Below are positions 7,953 to 15,981 of a DNA stretch of 38,964 nt, piece by piece. The DNA comes from an uncultured Johnsonella sp. GTDB taxonomy: Bacteria > Bacillota > Clostridia > Lachnospirales > Lachnospiraceae. The number at the start of each line of letters is the position of its first letter. Within the stretch, counting starts at the first letter, position 1. Both the position numbers and the translations under genes were made by a program. The notes beneath the pieces were generated by a model that worked only from the letters and a program-made list of their open reading frames with translations, was not told the origin of the DNA and did no database searches. The stretch covers positions 1 through 38,964 of the forward strand of contig CALBCM010000038.1 of the NCBI GenBank assembly GCA_937927235.1, written 5' to 3'.

Positions 7953-8699
7953 ATGGATACTGATTTGGAGCAATTAAAACCCGGCGAGCGCCTTGATGAC
8001 CTACAAAGAAGCGGGCTGAAAATTATACAAAATCCTGAAAAGTTCTGTTTCGGTATGGATGCGGTGCTGCTTTCCGGATTTTCCGGTATTAAAAAAGGAG
8101 AAGTGGCGGTTGATATAGGTACCGGCACCGGTATTATACCGCTGCTTTTATCTGCAAAAACCTACGCAAGACATTTTACAGGTATAGAAATTCAGGAATA
8201 TATGGCGGATATGGCAAGAAGAAGTGTATTGCTTAATAAGCTTGAAAATAGAATAAGCATTATAAATAAAGACATAAAGCAGACTTTGGAAGAAATCCCC
8301 TCAGGCTCTATAGATGTGGTGACTTCAAATCCTCCCTATATAGAGGACAGGCATGGACTGCAAAATATAGACAGTGCGGTTGCCATTGCCAGGCATGAAA
8401 TTAAATGCAGCTTAGATGATGTTTTAAAAGAAGCTGCAAGGATGCTGAGAAATGGCGGGAGATTATATATGGTATACAGACCTCATAGATTTGCAGAGCT
8501 TATTTATAAGATGAAAGAAAACCTACTTGAGCCTAAGAGAGTAAGATTTGTTCATCCCTTTACAGACAAGGAGGCGAATATGGTACTGGTTGAGGCCTGC
8601 AAGAATGGAGGAAGATGGCTTAAGGCGGAATCTCCACTTATAGTTTATGAAAATATAGGGAAATATACAGAAGAGATAATTAATACCTATGGATACTAA
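7953..8699 (+). CDS. trmN6: tRNA1(Val) (adenine37-N6)-methyltransferase, YabB/TrmN6 type
   Basis: A 248-residue SAM-dependent N6-adenine methyltransferase of the YfiC/YabB group. SAM motif I is VDIGTGTGI (53-61), the acidic GIEIQE follows (77-82), and the amino-MTase motif is NPPY (126-129). The N-terminal segment DLQRSGLKIIQNPEKFCFGMDAVLLSGF is typical of the family. The ATG at 7953 was chosen for AGGA upstream and the family's usual start; a TTG 27 bp earlier inside ricT is less likely. The gene starts 4 bp after ricT and its 3' end overlaps rsmI by 11 bp. Confidence 0.9.
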   Translation: MDTDLEQLKPGERLDDLQRSGLKIIQNPEKFCFGMDAVLLSGFSGIKKGEVAVDIGTGTGIIPLLLSAKTYARHFTGIEIQEYMADMARRSVLLNKLENRISIINKDIKQTLEEIPSGSIDVVTSNPPYIEDRHGLQNIDSAVAIARHEIKCSLDDVLKEAARMLRNGGRLYMVYRPHRFAELIYKMKENLLEPKRVRFVHPFTDKEANMVLVEACKNGGRWLKAESPLIVYENIGKYTEEIINTYGY

Positions 8700-9555
8700 T
8701 ATTAAAGAATATGGCAGGCTTTATGGAGTGGCAACTCCTATAGGAAATCTTAAGGATATAAGCTTAAGGGCAATAGAAGTGCTCGAGGCGGTTGATTTTA
8801 TAGCCTGTGAAGATACAAGGAATACTGTGAAGCTTTTAAATTATTATAATATTCACAAGCCTCTCACAAGTTACCATGAGCATAATAAGATAGAAAAGGC
8901 TTATGAGATAATTAAGGAAGTAAAGCGAGGCAGAGACTGTGCTTTTGTAACTGATGCAGGAATGCCGGCTATTTCAGACCCGGGTGAAGAGCTGGTGCGT
9001 ATCGCAAGGGAGGAGGGAGTGGAAATAAGCATAATACCGGGAGCCTCAGCTTGTCTTTGTGCAGTCGCCTTAAGCGGGCTTTCAAGCCGAAGCTTTGTAT
9101 TTGAAGGCTTTATCCCTGTTGAAAAAAAGAACAGAAAAAAGGTGATGGAGAGACTTAAGTCTGAGGAAAGAACCATAGTAATATATGAAGCTCCACATAG
9201 GCTGGTTAAAACCTTAAAGGAGTTAAAAATAATATTTGGAGCAGGCAGGCGCTTAAGTCTTGTCAGAGAAATTACTAAAAAATATGAAGAGGTCTTAGCG
9301 ACTGATTTTAAGGAGATGGTATCTCTTTGTGACGAGGGAGGGTATTTACCTAGGGGAGAGTATGTACTTGTGATTGAGGGAAAACCTGAAAGTGAGGCGA
9401 TGGCAGACATAGCTTTGCTATGGAAAGATATAGACATAGCTTCACATCTTAATCTGTATTTAGACCAAGGACTGGATAAAAAAGCGGCGATTAAGCAGGT
9501 AGCAAAAGACAGAGGAGTATCAAAGCGTGAAATTTATAATTATTTGGTTAAATAA
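8689..9555 (+). CDS. rsmI: 16S rRNA 2'-O-ribose C1402 methyltransferase RsmI
   Basis: A 288-residue tetrapyrrole-methylase-fold enzyme that methylates C1402 of 16S rRNA. The signatures are LYGVATPIGNLKDISLRA (11-28) and EDTRNTVKLL (41-50). DAGMPAISDPG, IPGASA and FEGFIP follow, and the C-terminal tail (KDRGVSKREIYNYLVK) is HTH-like. Length matches family members. The ATG lies within the end of the preceding methyltransferase gene with an 11-bp overlap and no strong SD, so translation is probably coupled. It is the last gene of the yaaO-like run; a consensus promoter for the fatty-acid operon begins 36 bp later. Confidence 0.94.
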   Translation: MDTNIKEYGRLYGVATPIGNLKDISLRAIEVLEAVDFIACEDTRNTVKLLNYYNIHKPLTSYHEHNKIEKAYEIIKEVKRGRDCAFVTDAGMPAISDPGEELVRIAREEGVEISIIPGASACLCAVALSGLSSRSFVFEGFIPVEKKNRKKVMERLKSEERTIVIYEAPHRLVKTLKELKIIFGAGRRLSLVREITKKYEEVLATDFKEMVSLCDEGGYLPRGEYVLVIEGKPESEAMADIALLWKDIDIASHLNLYLDQGLDKKAAIKQVAKDRGVSKREIYNYLVK

Positions 9556-9590
9556 AGTCTTGGTATATCTGTGAGAGTGCCCTTTTTTCC

Positions 9591-9619
9591 TTGACATTAT
9601 TATAATCAGCCATTAGAAT
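9591..9619 (+). promoter_or_regulatory. sigma-A-type promoter of the fatty-acid operon
   Basis: A perfect -35 TTGACA (9591-9596), a 17-bp spacer and a -10 TAGAAT (9614-9619) lie 53 bp upstream of the fabH ATG. The predicted start is near 9626. A T6 run (9583-9588) just before the -35 may be a weak terminator tail for rsmI. Confidence 0.85.
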
Positions 9620-9626
9620 AGTTTGG

Positions 9627-9641
9627 AAATCAGATTGATTT
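9627..9641. promoter_or_regulatory. candidate operator over the fab transcription start
   Basis: AAATCA-GAT-TGATTT is a perfect 15-bp palindrome beginning at about +1 of the predicted transcript, where a bound repressor would block the promoter. It does not match the FapR consensus. The overlapping TTTGGAAATCAGA is only a partial match to the FabT-type TTTGAnnnTCAAA site. No regulator gene is adjacent. Confidence 0.45.
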
Positions 9642-9671
9642 GGTTTTTACGAGGTTTTAAAGGAGAATTCC

Positions 9672-10616
9672 ATGGACATAGTGTTATCTGGAAGTGGTTC
9701 GGCACTGCCCCAAAAAAAGCTGACAAATGACGAGTTAAGCAAAATTGTAGATACAAGTGATGAATGGATAAGGAGCCGCACAGGTATAGGCAGCAGGCAT
9801 ATATGTGAAAAAGAGGAGTCCTTATCCTTTCTGGCATCAGCTGCTGCTAAAAAAGCTCTTGAGATGGCTGAAAGCTCCAAAGATGAGATAGAGCTTATAG
9901 TGGCAGGTACTTCAAGCTCTGACAGAAACTTTCCCGGCTGTGCCTGCGAGGTTCAGGCATTGATAGAGGCAAAGCAGGCAGTTTGCTTTGATGTAAGTGC
10001 GGCTTGTTCAGGCTTTATATATGCAATGCATATTGCAGATTCCATGATGAGAGCTTCTGGCTATAAGAAAGCTCTGGTAATAGGAGCAGATGCTCTTTCA
10101 AGACATATTGACTGGTCGGACAGGACAACCTGTGTGCTTTTTGGTGACGGAGCGGCAGCTGCGGTGCTTACAGCCGGAGAATTTGGAGGCAGGGGCATAC
10201 TTGCCGCAAAGCTAGGCTCTGATGGAAATAAAGGGAGTGTACTTACCTGCGGCTCCATTAAGGAAGATAAACTGCTTTATATGGACGGAAGCGAGGTCTT
10301 TAAATTTGCCACAAGAAAAGTGCCTGAAAATATGCTTGAGGTAATTAATCAATCCGGACTTTCTAAAGAAGATATAAAGCTTTTTATACTTCATCAGGCC
10401 AATGAAAGGATTATACAGAAGGTAGCCAAAAGGCTTGACCTGCCATTGGAGAAATTTCCTATGAATCTTGAATATACCGGCAATACTTCGGGAGCGAGCG
10501 TACCGCTGCTGCTTGATGAGCTGATAAGAGAGGGAAGAATAAAAAAAGGAGATAATGTATTGCTCTCGGGATTTGGGGCAGGACTTACCTGGGGAGCACT
10601 GATATTTAGATATTAA
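9672..10616 (+). CDS. fabH: 3-oxoacyl-ACP synthase III
   Basis: A 314-residue KAS III that condenses acetyl-CoA or branched acyl-CoA with malonyl-ACP to start fatty-acid synthesis. The catalytic triad is visible: Cys112 in AACSGF, His241 in LHQANERI, and Asn271 in YTGNTSGAS. The C-terminal LLSGFGAGLTWG is also typical. AAAGGAG lies 7 nt before ATG 9672. It is the first gene of the operon behind the 9591 promoter. The stop codon is embedded in a strong hairpin that separates it from acpP. Confidence 0.96.
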   Translation: MDIVLSGSGSALPQKKLTNDELSKIVDTSDEWIRSRTGIGSRHICEKEESLSFLASAAAKKALEMAESSKDEIELIVAGTSSSDRNFPGCACEVQALIEAKQAVCFDVSAACSGFIYAMHIADSMMRASGYKKALVIGADALSRHIDWSDRTTCVLFGDGAAAAVLTAGEFGGRGILAAKLGSDGNKGSVLTCGSIKEDKLLYMDGSEVFKFATRKVPENMLEVINQSGLSKEDIKLFILHQANERIIQKVAKRLDLPLEKFPMNLEYTGNTSGASVPLLLDELIREGRIKKGDNVLLSGFGAGLTWGALIFRY

Positions 10617-10645
10617 ATTTAGGATTGAGCCAATCTTAAATTTAA
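10613..10645 (+). repeat. strong mRNA hairpin between fabH and acpP
   Basis: The arm at 10613-10627 (TTAAATTTAGGATTG) pairs with 10631-10645 over 15 bp, with one G-U pair and a 3-nt loop. The left arm includes the fabH TAA. No T-run follows, so it is not a typical terminator. It may protect or set the end of a processed acpP message, or attenuate expression. Confidence 0.65.
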
Positions 10646-10707
10646 ATATAAAAATAAAAGTTAATATTTTATATATTTTAATCAATATAAAAAAGGAGAA
10701 AATAAAA

Positions 10708-10938
10708 ATGGATAAAATTAAAAAGATAATAGCAGAGCAGCTTAATATTGACGAGGACAGCATAAAAGAAGATTCAAATTTTAAAGATGACCTCGGTGCA
10801 GATTCACTTGATTTATTTAATCTGGTAATGGCATTTGAAGATGAATATGGAGTGGAGATACCTTCTGAAGATCTTGAGAAAATCACCACGGTTTCAGCAA
10901 TAATAAATTATCTTAAAGATAAAGGCATAGAAGTATAA
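10708..10938 (+). CDS. acpP: acyl carrier protein
   Basis: A 76-residue acidic carrier protein holding growing acyl chains on 4'-phosphopantetheine. The attachment site is Ser33 in DDLGADSLDL. The helices EQLNIDEDSIKED and IPSEDLEKITTVSAIINYL follow the normal ACP pattern. SD AAAAGGAG precedes ATG 10708. A 91-bp AT-rich gap with a strong hairpin separates it from fabH; fabK begins 12 bp after the stop. Confidence 0.96.
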   Translation: MDKIKKIIAEQLNIDEDSIKEDSNFKDDLGADSLDLFNLVMAFEDEYGVEIPSEDLEKITTVSAIINYLKDKGIEV

Positions 10939-10950
10939 GACGGAGCAGAT

Positions 10951-11889
10951 ATGAAAACTAAAATTACGCAGCTGTTGGGAATTGAACATCCTATAATACA
11001 AGGCGGTATGGCATGGGTAGCTGAACACAGTCTGGCAGCGGCAGTAAGCAATGCTGGCGGATTAGGACTTATAGGGGCTGCAAATGCACCCTATGAGGTT
11101 GTAAAGGATGAAATAGAAAAAGCAAAAGCTATGACCGATAAGCCATTCGGTGTAAATATTATGATGCTCTCACCTCATGCAGAGGCTATTGCAAAGCTTG
11201 TAGTTGAAGAAGGCGTTAAAGTTGTAACAACTGGTGCCGGCTCTCCGGAAAAATATATGAAGCTGTGGAAGGAAGCAGGAATAAAGGTTATACCGGTAGT
11301 GGCTTCAGTCGCACTTGCTAAGAGAATGGAAAGATCCGGGGCAGATGCAGTGGTTGCAGAAGGCTGTGAATCAGGTGGACATATAGGCGAAAGTACTACT
11401 ATGGTCTTAGTGCCACAGATTGCAGATGCAGTTAAGATTCCTGTAATAGCGGCAGGAGGAATTGCTGATGGAAGAGGGCTGCTTGCAGCTCTTATACTTG
11501 GAGCCGAGGCAGTTCAGATCGGAACCAGGTTTGTGGCTTCAAAAGAAGCAGTAGTACATGAAAATTATAAAAACAGGGTAGTTTCAGCAAAGGATATAGA
11601 CACTGTGGTAACTGGCAGAAGTCATGGGCATCCTGTGAGAAGCTTAAGAAATAATATGACAAGAGAATATGCAAAGCTTGAGGCGGAAGGTAAAGGCTTT
11701 GAAGAGCTGGAATATCTGACACTTGGCACTTTAAGAAAAGCGGTTCAGGAGGGAGATGTGGCAGGCGGAACTGTTATGGCAGGTCAAATTGCAGGTATGA
11801 TAAAAGGAATTCAAACCTGCGGTAAAATAATTAATGATATGGTTGCTCAAGCACACAATCTTGCAAACAGTACTTTACAGTGGTTTTAA
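10951..11889 (+). CDS. fabK: enoyl-ACP reductase II (FMN-dependent)
   Basis: A 312-residue FMN-containing TIM-barrel enoyl reductase performing the last reduction of the elongation cycle. The signature IIQGGMAWVAEHSLAAAVS is at 15-33. The glycine-rich FMN/phosphate sites are AAGGIADGRG (167-176) and QIGTRF (189-194). His144 in ESGGHIGES lies at the position of the catalytic His reported for pneumococcal FabK. Its place between acpP and fabD separates it from general nitronate monooxygenases. No FabI occurs in the operon, so this is the apparent enoyl reductase; FabK enzymes are insensitive to triclosan. SD CGGAG precedes the ATG. Confidence 0.93.
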   Translation: MKTKITQLLGIEHPIIQGGMAWVAEHSLAAAVSNAGGLGLIGAANAPYEVVKDEIEKAKAMTDKPFGVNIMMLSPHAEAIAKLVVEEGVKVVTTGAGSPEKYMKLWKEAGIKVIPVVASVALAKRMERSGADAVVAEGCESGGHIGESTTMVLVPQIADAVKIPVIAAGGIADGRGLLAALILGAEAVQIGTRFVASKEAVVHENYKNRVVSAKDIDTVVTGRSHGHPVRSLRNNMTREYAKLEAEGKGFEELEYLTLGTLRKAVQEGDVAGGTVMAGQIAGMIKGIQTCGKIINDMVAQAHNLANSTLQWF

Positions 11890-11904
11890 AATTGAGGAGA
11901 AGAT

Positions 11905-12822
11905 ATGAAAACAGCTTTTTTATTTCCGGGACAGGGTGCACAAAAACGTGGCATGGCAGAAAGTTTTTATAAAAATGATGCCTCTGCTGCAGAGGTTTTT
12001 AAGCAGGCAAGCGAGATACTTGGATTTGATATGGAGGCGCTTGTATTTGAGGCTGATGAAAGGCTGAATATTACTTCATTTACCCAGCCTGCTATGGTCT
12101 GTGCCGGAATTGCTATGCTTGAGGTTATTAAAAAGAGAGGTCTTAATGCTGAGGTTTGTGCAGGTCTCAGTCTTGGAGAATATGAGGCATTGTATTATTC
12201 AGGAGCCTTAAGCAGGCAGGATGCGTTACGCGTAGTGGGTGTGAGAGGAAGACTCATGCAGGAAACTATGCCCCCGGGAATAGGCACAATGGCTGCTGTG
12301 CTTGGTCTGAATGCTGATGTGGTGCAAAATGCTATAGAAGGTATAGCTGATGTATGGATTGCAAATTATAACTGTCCCGGTCAGATAGTTATAACAGGGC
12401 TCAGGGATTCTGTGAACAAGGCTTGTGAAGCACTTAAGACTGCAGGTGCCAGAAGGGTGATTCCGCTGAATGTAAGCGGAGCATTTCACTGCAGACTTTT
12501 TGAGGAGGCTGCGATGAAGCTTTATGAATTTCTTGCAGATATAAATATCTCAAAGCCATTAATTCCTTATGTAGCAAATTATACTGCAGAATATATATAT
12601 GAGGCAGATAATATAAAGCTTCTGCTTAAAAACCAGATATCAGGTGCTGTAAAATTTGAACAGAGCATAAGAGGTATGCTGGAAAAAGGAATTGATACTT
12701 TTATAGAGATAGGTCCCGGTAAAACCTTAAGCGGATTCGTTAAAAAAATAAGTGCAGAGGCTGCAATTTACAATATAGAAACTATAGAGGATTTAGATAA
12801 GGTTTGTAAACAATTACAATAG
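11905..12822 (+). CDS. fabD: malonyl-CoA:ACP transacylase
   Basis: A 305-residue alpha/beta-hydrolase-like transferase moving malonyl from CoA to ACP. The FPGQGAQ motif (7-13), the nucleophile Ser89 in GLSLGE and His195 in GAFHC are visible. Most homologues have FHS, and Cys196 here is a small deviation. The C-terminal IEIGPGKTLSGFVKKI is standard. SD GAGGAG precedes ATG 11905. It lies 15 bp after fabK. Confidence 0.95.
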   Translation: MKTAFLFPGQGAQKRGMAESFYKNDASAAEVFKQASEILGFDMEALVFEADERLNITSFTQPAMVCAGIAMLEVIKKRGLNAEVCAGLSLGEYEALYYSGALSRQDALRVVGVRGRLMQETMPPGIGTMAAVLGLNADVVQNAIEGIADVWIANYNCPGQIVITGLRDSVNKACEALKTAGARRVIPLNVSGAFHCRLFEEAAMKLYEFLADINISKPLIPYVANYTAEYIYEADNIKLLLKNQISGAVKFEQSIRGMLEKGIDTFIEIGPGKTLSGFVKKISAEAAIYNIETIEDLDKVCKQLQ

Positions 12823-12888
12823 TTTAAGCAAAAGACAGGAAATTCTATCAGCTGTAAATATATTGTAGTAGAATGGAGAAGGTAGCAG

Positions 12889-13635
12889 ATGAAACTTAAA
12901 GGAAGGGTAGCACTTGTCACGGGAGGAGCCAGAGGAATAGGAAGGGCTGTTTCTTTAAAGCTTGCTGCCGAGGGTGCCTTTGTTATAGTAAATTACTCAA
13001 GCTCTCAAGAGTCGGCAAATAAGACTGTTGAGGAAATTAAATTAAATGGCGGAGCTGCTTCGGCATACAAATGTGATGTGGCAGTCTTTTCTGAGGTAAA
13101 GGAGATGATTGCTCAGATTATAAAAGAGCATTTAAAGCTGGATATACTTATAAATAATGCAGGGATAACAAGGGATAGCCTGCTTATGGCTATGAGTGAA
13201 GAAGATTTTGACAGGGTGATTGATATTAATCTGAAGGGCTGCTTTAACTGTATGCAGGCGGTAAGCCGTGCTATGATAAAGGCAAGACAGGGGCGGATTA
13301 TAAATATATCCTCTGTGTCGGGTGTAGCAGGAAATGCCGGACAGATTAATTATAGTGCAAGCAAGGCAGGTATAATAGGTATGACAAAATCTGCTGCAAA
13401 GGAACTGGCATCAAGAAATATCACGGTAAATGCTATAGCACCGGGATTTATTATAAGCGAAATGACTGAAGTTTTATCAGATAAAATAAAGGAAGCTATA
13501 AAAGAAAGCATTCCTATGAAGGAATTTGGCAGAGCTGAAGAGGTTGCAAATGCAGTGGCTTTCTTTGCAGGAGATGAGGCAGGCTATATAACCGGTCAGA
13601 CACTTTGTGTTGACGGTGGTATGACCTGTTTTTAA
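12889..13635 (+). CDS. fabG: 3-oxoacyl-ACP reductase
   Basis: A 248-residue classical short-chain dehydrogenase that reduces 3-oxoacyl-ACP with NADPH. The cofactor loop is TGGARGIGRA (11-20), with NNAGITRD (89-96). The catalytic Ser142, Tyr155 and Lys159 lie in ISSVSG and YSASK. The C-terminal GYITGQTLCVDGGM is typical. SD GGAGAAGG precedes ATG 12889. A 66-bp gap separates it from fabD and holds only a weak ATTCTA/TAGAAT inverted repeat. Confidence 0.95.
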   Translation: MKLKGRVALVTGGARGIGRAVSLKLAAEGAFVIVNYSSSQESANKTVEEIKLNGGAASAYKCDVAVFSEVKEMIAQIIKEHLKLDILINNAGITRDSLLMAMSEEDFDRVIDINLKGCFNCMQAVSRAMIKARQGRIINISSVSGVAGNAGQINYSASKAGIIGMTKSAAKELASRNITVNAIAPGFIISEMTEVLSDKIKEAIKESIPMKEFGRAEEVANAVAFFAGDEAGYITGQTLCVDGGMTCF

Positions 13636-13654
13636 TAATATTCGGAGGAATAAC

Positions 13655-14893
13655 ATGGCAAGGAGAGTAGTTATAACAGGTTTAGGAGCCGTTACTCCTA
13701 CAGGACTTAATGTAGCACAGTTTTGGAATTCATGCAGAGAAGGTCATACAGGCATAGCGCCTATAACATATTTCGATATAAGCAATTATAAAGCGAAGCT
13801 TGCGGCGGAGCTTAAGGGATTTGATGCAAAAAATTTTATGGATGCAAAGTTTGCAAGACGTATGGAGGCATTTTCACAGTATGCGGTTGCCGCTTCACGG
13901 GAGGCACTTGAAGATTCCGGGATAGCTGTTGAAAAAGAGGACAGTTATAGAATAGGAGTATCTATAGGCTCGGGCATAGGAAGTCTTCAGGCTATGGAAA
14001 GAGAACACAACAGACTTTTAGAAAGGGGACCCGGACGGGTTGCTCCTCTCCTGGTACCTATGATGATTTCAAATATGGCAGCGGGAAATGTAGGAATAGC
14101 TTTTGGGCTTAAAGGCAAAAATATGAATATAGTTACAGCCTGTGCTACCGGAACTCATTGCATAGGTGAAGCTTTTCGCTCTATAGTTTATGGCGAAGCT
14201 GAGGTAATGCTGGCGGGAGGAAGTGAGGCATCAATATCGCCTATAGGAGTAGCAGGCTTTTCCTCACTTACCGCTTTAAATACTACAGAAGATGTAAACA
14301 GAGCCTCAATTCCGTTTGACAAGGAAAGGGCAGGCTTTATTATGGGAGAGGGAGCCGGAGTGCTTGTACTTGAGGAGCTGGAGCATGCACTTGCAAGAGG
14401 AGCTAAAATCTATGCGGAAATGGCAGGCTATGGTGCTACCTGTGATGCTTATCATATAACCTCTCCGGCGGAAGACGGCTCGGGAGCAGCTATGGCTATG
14501 AAATATGCCTTGAGCGATGCAGGCTTTAATCCTGAGGATATTGATTATATAAACGCACATGGAACAAGTACTCCGTATAATGACTTATTTGAAACTAAAG
14601 CTATTAAGCTCGCTTTTGGAGATTATGCCTATAAAGTAAAAATTAATTCCACAAAGTCTATGATAGGACATTTATTGGGGGCTGCCGGAGGAGTTGAGGG
14701 TCTGGTATGTGTCAAATCTATTGAAGAAGGCTTTGTACATAAAACCGCAAACCTTATCGTAGAGGATGAAGATTGTGACCTGGATTACTGCAAAGACAGC
14801 GGTATAAACATGGAGGTAAATGCTGCCATGAGCAACTCGCTCGGATTTGGCGGTCATAACGCAAGTATTATATTTAAAAAATACAGAGATTAA
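13655..14893 (+). CDS. fabF: 3-oxoacyl-ACP synthase II
   Basis: A 412-residue KAS II elongating enzyme. The active-site Cys163 is in TACATGTHC, His302 in NAHGTSTPYND, and Lys334/His339 in STKSMIGHLLGAAGG. The C-terminal MSNSLGFGGHNASIIF is standard. SD CGGAGG precedes ATG 13655. It follows fabG by 19 bp and precedes accB by 39 bp. Confidence 0.96.
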   Translation: MARRVVITGLGAVTPTGLNVAQFWNSCREGHTGIAPITYFDISNYKAKLAAELKGFDAKNFMDAKFARRMEAFSQYAVAASREALEDSGIAVEKEDSYRIGVSIGSGIGSLQAMEREHNRLLERGPGRVAPLLVPMMISNMAAGNVGIAFGLKGKNMNIVTACATGTHCIGEAFRSIVYGEAEVMLAGGSEASISPIGVAGFSSLTALNTTEDVNRASIPFDKERAGFIMGEGAGVLVLEELEHALARGAKIYAEMAGYGATCDAYHITSPAEDGSGAAMAMKYALSDAGFNPEDIDYINAHGTSTPYNDLFETKAIKLAFGDYAYKVKINSTKSMIGHLLGAAGGVEGLVCVKSIEEGFVHKTANLIVEDEDCDLDYCKDSGINMEVNAAMSNSLGFGGHNASIIFKKYRD

Positions 14894-14932
14894 AGCAGCA
14901 GTATAATCTGTAGAAATGAAGGGTTTTAATTT

Positions 14933-15373
14933 ATGAATATAGAGGATATGCTGGTACTGCTGGAAGCGGTAAAAAGGCATGGCATAGATAGTTTTTCATA
15001 TAAAAATGAAACTGAAAAGATAGTGATAAAAAGACAGCCGGGCAAAGTAAGGGCTGCAAAAGCGGAAGAAACAATTATTCTGCAGCCGCCTGAGGCTCAG
15101 GAGGATATGCTGTCAGAAGCCGCAGTGGATATAGGGAGCGATAAGATAGTGGCTTCACCGCTGGTGGGGACTTTTTATTCTGCTCCCAGTCCTGAAGCGG
15201 AAGCCTTTGTAAATGTGGGAGATAAGGTTAAAAAAGGGCAGATCCTTGGAATTATAGAAGCGATGAAGCTTATGAATGAGATTGAAAGTGAATATGACGG
15301 AGTTATAGAAGCAGTGCTCATAGAAGATGGCTCAGTGGTAGAATATGGGCAGCCTCTTTTTAGAATACGCTGA
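14933..15373 (+). CDS. accB: biotin carboxyl carrier protein of acetyl-CoA carboxylase
   Basis: A 146-residue BCCP. Residues 1-35 form the helical N-terminal segment, 36-70 a flexible linker, and 72-146 the biotinyl domain. Lys112 in the EAMKLMNEI biotinylation motif carries biotin, and the thumb-like VASPLVGTFYSAPSPEAEAF is present. It carries CO2 between AccC and AccDA. GAAGGG lies upstream of ATG 14933. The 3' side is followed by a perfect 14-bp hairpin before fabZ. Confidence 0.95.
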   Translation: MNIEDMLVLLEAVKRHGIDSFSYKNETEKIVIKRQPGKVRAAKAEETIILQPPEAQEDMLSEAAVDIGSDKIVASPLVGTFYSAPSPEAEAFVNVGDKVKKGQILGIIEAMKLMNEIESEYDGVIEAVLIEDGSVVEYGQPLFRIR

Positions 15374-15383
15374 TGATTATTAG

Positions 15384-15417
15384 GGTTTTTACTTTTAGTA
15401 TTATAAAAGTAAAAACC
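15384..15417 (+). repeat. perfect 14-bp hairpin between accB and fabZ
   Basis: GGTTTTTACTTTTA (15384-15397) and its exact reverse complement (15404-15417) flank the 6-nt loop GTATTA. It is not followed by a T-run. TATAAT follows at 15420-15425, so an internal promoter is conceivable, but the region where its -35 would fall is taken up by the hairpin. It may be an RNA processing or stability element within the operon. Confidence 0.65.
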
Positions 15418-15464
15418 TGTATAATTTATAGCATTAAAAAAACTTGTTTGGTGAAAGGAAAATT

Positions 15465-15890
15465 ATGCTTGGGATTAAAGAAATAATGGAAATTATACCG
15501 CATCGCGCTCCGTTTTTGCTTATAGACAGAATAGAAAGCCTGAATCCCGGAATGAGTGCTGTAGGCTATAAGGCGGTCAGTTACGGGGAGCCTTTTTTTG
15601 CAGGGCATTTTCCGAAGGAAGCAGTTATGCCGGGAGTTCTTATAGTTGAAGCACTTGCACAAACAGGTGCAATAGCTATACTTTCGCTTGAAGCAAATAA
15701 AGGCAAGATAGCCTATTTTGCCGCTATAAATAATGCTAAATTCAAGAGAAAAGTGGTACCCGGAGATGTGGTTAAGCTTGAATGTGAAATAATAAAATCA
15801 AAGGGACCTTTGGGAATAGGTAAGGCGACAGCGAGTGTAGACGGTGAGCTGGCAGTGAGTGCTGAGCTTACATTTATGCTGGAAAAATAA
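15465..15890 (+). CDS. fabZ: 3-hydroxyacyl-ACP dehydratase
   Basis: A 141-residue hot-dog-fold dehydratase making trans-2-enoyl-ACP. The catalytic His48 is in FFAGHFP and Glu62 in GVLIVEALAQ; IPHRAPFLLIDRI is the family N-terminal signature. ATG 15465 is preferred because GAAAGGA lies before it; an upstream TTG at 15444 has no SD. No separate fabA/fabM isomerase is in the operon, so the source of unsaturated fatty acids is not evident here. A 91-bp gap follows, holding the 7-bp inverted repeat TTCGCTT/AAGCGAA. Confidence 0.95.
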   Translation: MLGIKEIMEIIPHRAPFLLIDRIESLNPGMSAVGYKAVSYGEPFFAGHFPKEAVMPGVLIVEALAQTGAIAILSLEANKGKIAYFAAINNAKFKRKVVPGDVVKLECEIIKSKGPLGIGKATASVDGELAVSAELTFMLEK

Positions 15891-15981
15891 AAAATTAAAA
15901 CAATACAGGCAGTTCTTCGCTTGAGGATGCAGAGCTTTAAGCGAAAACAAGGATTTCAAAAAAAGTAGGTACATAAGCATT

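Noticed and set aside
8901..9437. 178-codon minus-strand frame across rsmI
   Set aside because: Antisense to a well-conserved gene, with Ser/Pro/Leu-rich composition typical of a reverse-strand shadow and no SD.
10212..10889. 225-codon minus-strand frame spanning the end of fabH and acpP
   Set aside because: It covers two recognised genes and the AT-rich hairpin region; no family resemblance.
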